Below, piece after piece: positions 41,011 through 47,656 of a DNA stretch of 64,000 bases. Location: the NCBI RefSeq assembly GCF_013044515.1, contig NZ_JABEPR010000002.1:248001-312000 (forward strand), in the 5' to 3' direction. Every line of letters starts with the position of its first letter. The first letter of the stretch is position 1. Both the position numbers and the translations under genes were made by a program. The stretch is from Sphingomonas sp. ID1715 (lineage in GTDB: Bacteria; Pseudomonadota; Alphaproteobacteria; Sphingomonadales; Sphingomonadaceae). Below the pieces are notes generated by a model that was given only the letters and a program-made list of their open reading frames with translations, was not told the origin of the DNA and searched no databases.

Positions 41011-43635
41011 ATGCTGCTCACGCAGTCGGCGTTGAAGGAAAAGTCGGCGGAACTGGTCGCCGGCATCGCCGACGCGCGCAGCGCGCGGAACCTGATGACG
41101 CGGCGCCGCCGCGAGGACGCAGCCGATGAGCGTGAGGCCGAGCGACACCGCCGGCGCCGCAAGCGCAAGGATGATCGTGAGCTCGAGCAACTGCTGCGGC
41201 GGCGCGCGCGTGTGCGGGTGCCACTGGATGAACGGCCGCGCATCGGCGTGGCGACCGCCCGCAAGCTCTATCACCGCACGGTTGGGATGCTTCGGGGCAC
41301 GACCGGCATCACCGATGCGCGGGGCCCGGATGGCCTCTATTCACTACATTTCGGCTTCGTCGCACGCGGCTTCGCGTCGACGACCGGCCGGCGCTGGCGT
41401 GCCGGCGAGGCCGAGCGTGCGGCCCGATATATCGTGCGGGAGGATGGGCTCGAAGGCGGCGAGCTCGGCTGGTGGTCGAACATCGCCGCCGACCGCACGG
41501 AGCTCGTCGCCTTCTTCCGCGCGGTCGAGGCGGTCGAACGCCACGACCGTTCGAACGCCAATGTCTACGTCAGCGAGATCATCGCGCTTCCCGCCGAGCT
41601 GAGTGCCCGCCAGCGTCGCCGCGCCGTCAAGCGGATCTGCCGCTTCCTCGAGAAGCGCGGCCTGGCCTACGTCGCCGCGATCCATATTCCTGACGAGGTC
41701 GGCGACCAGCGCAACTTCCACTGTCACATCATCTATTCGCTGCGCCCGGCGGAGCGGCACGGCGCCTATGACTGGAGCTTCGGCCTGGCCAAGGAGACCG
41801 ACATCAACACGCCTGAGGGCATTGCTGCGCGCCGCCGCCAGGTCGTGCGGGACATCAATGCGACCTTGCACGCCGCCGGCATCGATAAGCGCTACACCCA
41901 TCTGAGCAACAAGGCCCGGCGGATGGCGGCTGCGCAGGCGAAGGTCGGCCAGAACGTGATTTGGGTGTCCCGCCGGCTGGCCGCGCTCGAGACCCGCGCT
42001 GCCCGCCTCCGTGAGATCGCTGATATCGCCCGCCGAGTGCGCGAGACGCTGAGCAAGTCCAACGCGGCGTTGGCACGGATGAAAGCCGCTATTGAAGATC
42101 GCCTGGCTGAGAAGCGGAAAGAGCTGGAGGCCTCAATGAAAATGGCCAGCGCTCAAGGTGCGGCCCTCCGGACCATCGTCATCGACCAACTGGAGCGCCA
42201 GCGTTCGACGATCGCGGTGACCAGGACTGATGCGCAGCGCGAACTTGACCGCTGCGCAACGCACATCGCTAAGACGGTCGATCGGTACCGGCGCGACATG
42301 GATCAGGCTCAGCGCGCGGTCGCCGCTCAGGTGACGGTCATGGCTGACAGGATTCGTAACAGGATCGATGAACGACGGGCCGAGATCGGGGCTAGCCAGC
42401 CCGAGCGAGCTTGTCTGCTGGACGGCGCGAGGACCGACCTTCGGCGCGCCCTGGAGACCCGCCGCGCCGCAGTCGTCGCTGGCATTGCCGACGCGCGTGC
42501 GAGCCTGGATCGCGCCGGGAAGCGGATCGAGCTGCTCGAGAAGCGACGGGCCTTCGACGCCATACAGGCGAAGGTCGCGGTCCATCGGGCTGAGCTCGCC
42601 TCCGCGATTGAGAGGTTGCCGGCGAAGCGCGCCGAGGCCCGGCTGTGGGCCGCTGCCGCCCACCCTCTTTCCCACCGTATCGCCGGGGCCCGCGAGATCC
42701 TTGTTCGCGACCTGATCCATCGAAAAGGACAAATCGTCGCCTCGAGGGAAGCGGCCGAAAAGGAGCTGGCCGAAGCAAAGGCGGCGGGACGCAAGCTGGT
42801 GTCGCGCGGGATTGGCCATGGTCCCGGCGCCAACCAGACCCCGTGTCGAGGCGCAACGTCCGCGCCCACGAGCGGTATCGCCGAGGCTCGGTCAGGATCG
42901 CAGATCGCCGTCCCGGAAACGAACTCGCTCCCCTCGCCGAAACCAGCGGTTACACCGCAGGCGTCGGTCGGATCCGGAGACTCGACCGGCTCCTCGATTG
43001 CGCAGCCCGTCATCGGCATGGCCCCGGCGGGGACCGCCGGCGCGCCCTCGAACTCACAACCTGCGGCTGCGACTGAGGCATGGATTCCGGCGTCAAAGAA
43101 ACGCGGCAAGGATCAGGAAAGCTTGCGGAGGCATGTTCGCGAGCGCACGCCCGCCAGGACGACGGACATGGCGCCGCCGCCCTTGACCGCCCGTCCCCCG
43201 CCTGACCCGGAAGCGTTGCGCCTGCTTGCTGCCAGGATGCTGGCGATGCGTGACCATGTCCGGGCGCGGGAGGAGCGCGTCCGGCGGAAACTGCGCCAGC
43301 GGACGCTCCGATATCTCGCGCGCCTCGACCACGGAATCGTCGTCGACGAGTCCGGCCGCTACGGCGTCGCCAAGGGCGTTCTCACTGACGACGAGGTGCG
43401 CGTGCTGATGGACCCGGGGCTCGACAAGGAGACCCAGGCCACACTGGGACGGATTGCAACTGCCCGGACCCAAGAGGACGCTGCGCAGTCTGGAATCGCG
43501 AGGAGCCAGGCCAGCGTGCCGCCGCTAGGTGCCCCCGCAATGGGCCAGCCCGTTTCTTCAGCCGACGAGGACTTCCAGTGGCTGCAGCGGCAGCGCGCGC
43601 ATCAGCAGGGCGGCGGAGGAATTGGCGGCACCTGA
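41011..43635 (+). CDS. MobA/MobL-family relaxase
   Basis: An 874-residue mobilisation protein with AGGGGAAAATC before its ATG. The relaxase core (about residues 95-300) includes SEIIALPAELSARQRRRAVKR, VAAIHIPDEVGDQRNFHCHIIYSLRP with the metal-binding histidines (FHCH near 236-239), and DWSFGLAKETD followed by VVRDINATLHAAGIDKRYTHLS. These are the MobA/MobL hallmarks. A long Arg/Ala-rich coiled coil spans about 320-600, then a Pro/Ser-rich linker and a conserved C-terminal helical unit (LRLLAARMLAMRDHVRAREERVRRKL). It would nick and pilot one DNA strand in conjugative mobilisation using another element's mating machinery, since no type IV secretion genes are visible. An N-terminal basic helix precedes the core. 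Confidence 0.88.
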   Translation: MLLTQSALKEKSAELVAGIADARSARNLMTRRRREDAADEREAERHRRRRKRKDDRELEQLLRRRARVRVPLDERPRIGVATARKLYHRTVGMLRGTTGITDARGPDGLYSLHFGFVARGFASTTGRRWRAGEAERAARYIVREDGLEGGELGWWSNIAADRTELVAFFRAVEAVERHDRSNANVYVSEIIALPAELSARQRRRAVKRICRFLEKRGLAYVAAIHIPDEVGDQRNFHCHIIYSLRPAERHGAYDWSFGLAKETDINTPEGIAARRRQVVRDINATLHAAGIDKRYTHLSNKARRMAAAQAKVGQNVIWVSRRLAALETRAARLREIADIARRVRETLSKSNAALARMKAAIEDRLAEKRKELEASMKMASAQGAALRTIVIDQLERQRSTIAVTRTDAQRELDRCATHIAKTVDRYRRDMDQAQRAVAAQVTVMADRIRNRIDERRAEIGASQPERACLLDGARTDLRRALETRRAAVVAGIADARASLDRAGKRIELLEKRRAFDAIQAKVAVHRAELASAIERLPAKRAEARLWAAAAHPLSHRIAGAREILVRDLIHRKGQIVASREAAEKELAEAKAAGRKLVSRGIGHGPGANQTPCRGATSAPTSGIAEARSGSQIAVPETNSLPSPKPAVTPQASVGSGDSTGSSIAQPVIGMAPAGTAGAPSNSQPAAATEAWIPASKKRGKDQESLRRHVRERTPARTTDMAPPPLTARPPPDPEALRLLAARMLAMRDHVRAREERVRRKLRQRTLRYLARLDHGIVVDESGRYGVAKGVLTDDEVRVLMDPGLDKETQATLGRIATARTQEDAAQSGIARSQASVPPLGAPAMGQPVSSADEDFQWLQRQRAHQQGGGGIGGT

Positions 43636-43782
43636 CGGAGAGCCCGCCCGAGCGCCCTTCGACGCACGCGCGGACCACAGAAGAGAATGAAGGTGGGAAG
43701 CCGAGTGAGCTTCCTGAGTTGATGAAAAACAAGGGAAGCCGGCGGCCACGAGGCCGATCTCAACCAACCGGAGTTCCCGATT

Positions 43783-44301
43783 ATGAACGTAAGATCCTTT
43801 GAAGCGACAGTGTCGCGACTGACCCTGCGCATGACCAACTTCCTGCTCGATATTGTGGGGCAGCATGACGGCGGACGAGCAGGCTTCGGCCTCCCCGCCG
43901 GCGCGGTCTATCTCAAGGAGCGGCAGCTGATCCTGGCGGGCACGCCCTGCGATCCGCCGCTGTTCCATGAGGCGATGCACAATGCGGCTGCGGCGACCGG
44001 TGCGGACGTGATCCTCGTCCATCACGGTCTGCACCCGGAAGCGCTCAACCCTGTCCAATTCTCGGTGCTCGTCCATATGAGCCGCGAGCCGCAGCTCCTT
44101 GGCGACATGATCCTCTACTTCCACCCGGCCGACGACTATTGGCTGGTGCCCTCAGGCAAGGGCCCGTTCATCGCGCTCGAGGAGGATGGGCTCCGCGTCG
44201 ATTTCGAGCCGCCATTCATGACCTTTCACGAACGTTGTGAGGGCGTCTGCCAGGCCGCCGCAATGATCGCGCGGGCCACGCGCGCGACGGGGGTGATGTG
44301 A
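43783..44301 (+). CDS. Hypothetical protein of the mobilisation module
   Basis: A 172-residue protein from the ATG at 43783 (GGAG upstream). It contains PPLFHEAMHNAAAATGADVILVHHGLHPEAL; HEAMH formally fits a HExxH zinc motif, and two further histidines follow within 20 residues, but the surrounding sequence is not a known peptidase family. The rest is mixed alpha/beta with aromatic-rich strands (ILYFHPADDYWLVPSGKGPF). The stop overlaps the start of the next gene by one base. Function unknown; co-expressed with relaxase-associated genes. Confidence 0.65.
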   Translation: MNVRSFEATVSRLTLRMTNFLLDIVGQHDGGRAGFGLPAGAVYLKERQLILAGTPCDPPLFHEAMHNAAAATGADVILVHHGLHPEALNPVQFSVLVHMSREPQLLGDMILYFHPADDYWLVPSGKGPFIALEEDGLRVDFEPPFMTFHERCEGVCQAAAMIARATRATGVM

Positions 44302-44912
44302 TGGGCAAGAAGCTCAAAGCGCCCCCGGGCCTCGACTATCAGCCGGTCACTGGCGACGTGGAGCATGTCTCCTTCGGTGTCGCTCAAGCGGGCGGCGACG
44401 CGGGGCTCACCGTCGAGCAGTTCATCGGAAAGCGTGCCTTCCCGGTCATGAGGCCCAAGGATCTGACGCTGCCCTGGCCGAAGACCACCTGCTACAAGCT
44501 CGACGTGCAGCTGCCCCGTGGCGCGAGCGACGAGCTCTGGGATCCGCAGCGGCTCGCCCAGGCCTATGATCGTCAGTGCTTCAGCGCCATCCGCGACCTC
44601 GTCGTCATCGTGACGCTGAGATTTCCGGAGGTGGACGAGGGACACATGCGCCTCCACGAGGCCTGGCGGCTCGGCTGGGGCTTCGCCGACAAGCTGGTCA
44701 AGGACCACGGTGTCGCGGTCGTCGCGGCCATGCATGTGCCCGCGCGCGCAGCCAAGCTCGGCCTCCCTCACGTGCACCTCATGATCCCGGCCAGGCAGCT
44801 CCTGCCGTCCGGCTTTGGCAAGTTCGCCCGGCCGCTCGCGACCGACGACGGCCGCGCCCTAGTCGAGAAAGCCTGGGCCGCATGGCGGGAGGCGACCGAT
44901 GTCACCAAGTGA
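44301..44912 (+). CDS. MobA/MobL-like protein with HVHLM motif
   Basis: A 203-residue protein starting at ATG 44301. The C-terminal half has VAVVAAMHVPARAAKLGLPHVHLMIPARQL, where PHVHLM (near residues 157-161) matches the HxH metal site of MobA/MobL relaxases and rolling-circle HUH proteins, preceded by the expected IHxP-like strand. A catalytic Tyr is not obvious, apart from Tyr in TCYKLDVQ and AYDRQCF. It is smaller than a full relaxase, so it may be a divergent or auxiliary HUH-like protein. It overlaps both neighbours, placing it in the same operon as the relaxase module. Confidence 0.65.
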   Translation: MGKKLKAPPGLDYQPVTGDVEHVSFGVAQAGGDAGLTVEQFIGKRAFPVMRPKDLTLPWPKTTCYKLDVQLPRGASDELWDPQRLAQAYDRQCFSAIRDLVVIVTLRFPEVDEGHMRLHEAWRLGWGFADKLVKDHGVAVVAAMHVPARAAKLGLPHVHLMIPARQLLPSGFGKFARPLATDDGRALVEKAWAAWREATDVTK

Positions 44913-45264
44913 GGAAGAGAAGGACCGGCTGGCGCTTGAGCGGTGGATCGCCGACCAGTCCGCTCCGCCGACGCTGTGGGACGTGCTCGAGACCCGCGAT
45001 CCGCGCCTCATCGCGGCTTGGATCACCCCGATCTTCCGGCGCGCGGCCGCTGAGGCGGTCGAGGAGACAACGAGGGTCGAGCGGGTCCGCGGATTCGTCC
45101 GCGAGGCATATGGCGGGGATAGCGTGAAGGCGGAGGAGTTCCTCCGGCGTGGACACCCGGCGCTGGACGGCGACACGCCGCTCCAGCGCGCCGTCCAGTC
45201 GGAGGCAGGAGCAGACGAGGTGGTCCAGCTTGTCGGCCGTGCCCTTTACGGCGGCGGTTTCTAG
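44899..45264 (+). CDS. MbcA/ParS/Xre-type antitoxin-domain protein (first copy)
   Basis: A 121-residue protein whose C-terminal segment VKAEEFLRRGHPALDGDTPLQRAVQSEAGADEVVQLVGRALYGG matches the DUF2384/MbcA-ParS toxin-binding domain (AxxWLxxPxPxLxGxxPLxxxxxxxGxxxVxxLLxxxxxG). The N-terminus (WDVLETRDPRLIAAWITPIF, then TTRVERVRGFVREA) is not the usual Xre helix-turn-helix. It starts 14 bases inside the preceding gene. Such proteins normally neutralise a RES or NAD-consuming toxin encoded next door; none was recognised here. Confidence 0.75.
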   Translation: MSPSEEEKDRLALERWIADQSAPPTLWDVLETRDPRLIAAWITPIFRRAAAEAVEETTRVERVRGFVREAYGGDSVKAEEFLRRGHPALDGDTPLQRAVQSEAGADEVVQLVGRALYGGGF

Positions 45265-45265
45265 A

Positions 45266-45664
45266 ATGCCGAGCCAGGAAACGCCGCCCGGCGGACAAAT
45301 CGATGAGCTGGCCGAGCCAGCGCTCCGAACCTTCTTCCGGATCGCCGAGGCCTGGTCTCTGAACGATCCGGAGCAGATGCGCGTGCTCGGCATTTCGAGC
45401 CTAGCTCTCCTCCGCGCTTGGCGCGGAGAAGGCTTGTCCTCCTTCGATGAAGAGGCACTGGAGCGGATTTCTCTCGTGATCGGCATCTTCAAGGCGATCA
45501 ACACCCTCTTGCCGGATGCCGCTCGCGCCAACGCATGGATGCGTTCCCCGAACAAGGCGCCTCTGCTCCAAGGTGAGACCGCCGTGGCGTTCATCGTCGA
45601 TGGCGACCTCGCACGCCTGCAAGCGCTCAGGGCCTATCTGGACGCGGAGGTTGGTCATGATTGA
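45266..45664 (+). CDS. MbcA/ParS/Xre-type antitoxin (second copy)
   Basis: A 132-residue protein from the ATG at 45266, one base after the preceding stop codon. It has the full two-part Xre/MbcA pattern: RVLGISSLALLRAWRGEGLSSFDEEALERISLVIGIFKAINTLLPDAARANAWMRSPNKAPLLQGETAVAFIVDGDLARLQALRAYLDAE, where ERIxxxxGIxKALxxLLP and AxxWxxxPN are diagnostic. Antitoxins of this type pair with RES-domain toxins that deplete NAD. The downstream 316 bases contain no RES gene, so it is an orphan or acts on a chromosomal toxin. Confidence 0.85.
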   Translation: MPSQETPPGGQIDELAEPALRTFFRIAEAWSLNDPEQMRVLGISSLALLRAWRGEGLSSFDEEALERISLVIGIFKAINTLLPDAARANAWMRSPNKAPLLQGETAVAFIVDGDLARLQALRAYLDAEVGHD

Positions 45665-45980
45665 GCCGCTTCGGTCGGCGGTCTTGGTCACCGCCCCGAG
45701 CCCGATGCGCAAAACTGTGGGGGTGGGTTGGGCGACCGCGTTCGCAGAAGGCCCGATCTCGGGATCATGTCACGAGACGATCTCTCTGGGGGCAACCGCC
45801 GCTCCTCAGCATCCGGCAGGGGCCGGGCGCGGTCGCGTGGCCAAACCGCGCCGGGGGACGGGTGCGTGGCCGCATCCATCGTGCCGGGCGAAGCGGAGTT
45901 GATCGAGTCGCTGCTGGGTGCCGAAATCCGGGAGTTGTTCGAATAAGGTGTCTGCGTGCCGAAGGGCACTGGAGTTGAAT
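45665..45980. other. 316-base gap without a supported gene, carrying a mobilisation-module repeat
   Basis: Open frames here are short, low-quality and mutually overlapping. The stretch contains the third copy of the TGGGGGTGGGTTGGG repeat and leads into the ribosome-binding site of the serine recombinase. It could be where a RES toxin gene was lost, since two antitoxin-type genes end at its left edge, but no recognisable remnant was found. Confidence 0.5.
45718..45734 (+). repeat. Third copy of TGGGGGTGGGTTGGGCG
   Basis: Identical over 17 bases to 40865-40881. Its upstream flank (GCAAAACTG) matches the flank of the inverted copy at 40817-40831 instead. The repeats therefore bracket the relaxase and antitoxin genes, 4.9 kb apart. 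Confidence 0.75.
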
Positions 45981-47615
45981 ATGAGGAAAAGAAGAGCAGT
46001 CGGCTATGTCCGCGTGTCCACGCGGCGGCAGGCCAAGCACGAGATATCGCTGGAGGAGCAGGAGAAGCGGATCCGCGACCATGCCGCCGCGCATGGCATC
46101 GAGATCGTGCGCATCTACCTCGAGCCTGGCGCCACCGCCCGCAACGATCGCCGGCCCGTTTTCCTTCAGATGATCGCCGACGCCGAGCGTGCCGACTGCG
46201 ATTTCGATCTCGTCCTGATCTGGAACTTCAGCCGCTTCTATCGCGATGACTTCGACTTCGAACGCTATCGCCGGCAGCTGGAAAATGCGGGCGTGCGCCT
46301 CGAGTCCGTAACCCAGCAGGTCGGGGATGGTCCGTCCGGCAACCTGACCCGCCGGGTCACGACCGTGGTCGACGCCTATCAGTCGGAAGTGAACGCCGAG
46401 ACCGTCAAGATGGCAATGGCCGGTAATGCCGCGCGCGGCTTCTGGAACGGCTCGGCGCCGCCCTTTGGATACCGGACAGTCATCGCTGCCCGTCTGGACA
46501 AGAAGGATAAGAAGAAGCTCGTCATCGACGAGGCTGAAGCGGAGGTCGTCCGGTTGGTCTTCGATCTCTACCTCGAACGGAAAGGCAATCACGGCAAGTC
46601 CGGGGTGATCACCATCACCACCGAGCTCAATCGGCGCAAGCTTTTGATCCGTGGCAAGCCCTTCCGCACCGGGACCGTTCACGACATCCTGCGTCGGTCG
46701 ACCTACAGCGGCGTTCATTACTATAACCAGACCGACAGCCGCACTCGCCGCCGCCGCCCGCAGGAAGAATGGGTGCCGATGGAGGTGCCCGCGATCATCA
46801 GCGCCGAAGATTTCGAGCAGGTGCAGGCAAAGCTCGCCAAGCACCATCCGAAGGTGACGGCGGCCCGGACGGTCAACTCTCCGACGTTGACCGCCGGTCT
46901 CGCCAAGTGCGGCGCAGACGGCTGCGGCTCCGGCATGATCCTGCGGACCGGCAAGAGCGGCCAGTATCGCTACCTGATCTGCGACCGGAAACGGACGATC
47001 GCCGCTGACGCCTGCTCCTCCTCTCCGGTGCCGATGAAGGAGGTGGACGACATTGTCATCACGACGCTGCAGGACCAGGTCCTCTCGCCCCAGCGCCTGT
47101 CCCTCCTTCTGGAAGCGGTGCTGGACCGCTCCGACAGCGCGCTCGCCGAGCGCCGCGAAGCTCTGAAGGCTCGCAAAGCCGAGAAGACCCGGGTCGAGGG
47201 CCAGAAGATGCGCCTCCTCGAGCTCGTCGAGATGGGCGAGCTCAGCGCCCGCGATCCGCAGCTCAGCGAGCGTCTGCAAGCCCATAGTGCGCGGCTGGCC
47301 GCTATTGCTGTCGAGATCCGCAGCCTTGAGCAGCAACTCGCCCAACCTCGCCGCGAGATCACAGACGACACCTTGGCGCGCTTCGCCCGGATAGTCCGCG
47401 AGGGTCTCCGGCAGGACGACCCTACGCTCCGCCGCGCCTATCTTCGCCTCATCGTCGATGAGATCGTCGTCACGCCCGAAACGATCACCGTACGTGGCAG
47501 CAAGGCCGCCCTCGAGCATGCCGTGTTCGCCGGCGCCGATGGGTGCGAAGGAGTTCTTACTTCTATACGGGAGTGGCGCGCCCGACGGGATTCGAACCCA
47601 TGGCCCTCAGATTAG
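45981..47615 (+). CDS. Large serine recombinase (integrase of the island)
   Basis: A 544-residue recombinase from the ATG at 45981 (GGAGTTGAAT upstream). The resolvase domain starts RRAVGYVRVSTRRQAKHEISL with the catalytic Ser at residue 13, and has LVLIWNFSRFYRDDFDFERYR with the conserved Arg. The recombinase domain follows (APPFGYRTVIAARLDKKDKK, TELNRRKLLIRGKPFRTGTVHDILRRSTYSGVHYY), then the zinc ribbon (LAKCGADGCGSGMILRTGKSGQYRYLICDRKR) and a coiled coil (DSALAERREALKARKAEKTRVEG). It should integrate and excise DNA between att sites. The last 13 codons (ending RARRDSNPWPSD) are encoded by the antisense of the tRNA-Arg 3' half, so the element has joined exactly there. Confidence 0.92.
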   Translation: MRKRRAVGYVRVSTRRQAKHEISLEEQEKRIRDHAAAHGIEIVRIYLEPGATARNDRRPVFLQMIADAERADCDFDLVLIWNFSRFYRDDFDFERYRRQLENAGVRLESVTQQVGDGPSGNLTRRVTTVVDAYQSEVNAETVKMAMAGNAARGFWNGSAPPFGYRTVIAARLDKKDKKKLVIDEAEAEVVRLVFDLYLERKGNHGKSGVITITTELNRRKLLIRGKPFRTGTVHDILRRSTYSGVHYYNQTDSRTRRRRPQEEWVPMEVPAIISAEDFEQVQAKLAKHHPKVTAARTVNSPTLTAGLAKCGADGCGSGMILRTGKSGQYRYLICDRKRTIAADACSSSPVPMKEVDDIVITTLQDQVLSPQRLSLLLEAVLDRSDSALAERREALKARKAEKTRVEGQKMRLLELVEMGELSARDPQLSERLQAHSARLAAIAVEIRSLEQQLAQPRREITDDTLARFARIVREGLRQDDPTLRRAYLRLIVDEIVVTPETITVRGSKAALEHAVFAGADGCEGVLTSIREWRARRDSNPWPSD

Positions 47616-47650
47616 GAATCTGATGCTCTATCCTGCTGAGCTACGGGCGC
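47577..47650 (-). tRNA. tRNA-Arg(CCU)
   Basis: A 74-nt cloverleaf on the minus strand. The acceptor stem GCGCCCG (47644-47650) pairs with CGGGCGC (47578-47584), with discriminator G. The D-arm is GCTC/GAGC, the anticodon stem TCAGA/TCTGA around the loop TTCCTAA gives anticodon CCU, and the T-arm has GGGTTCGAATCCC. CCA is not encoded. The gene is overlapped antisense by the recombinase gene from 47577 to 47615 and is the likely integration target at the right end of the island. Confidence 0.95.
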
Positions 47651-47656
47651 CCGGCG

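Noticed and set aside
45661-45978. Overlapping short plus-strand frames considered as a RES toxin after the antitoxin genes
   Set aside because: No RES signature (Arg-Glu-Ser residues in the expected context) in any frame; a weak DLSGG-ASGR similarity was judged chance.
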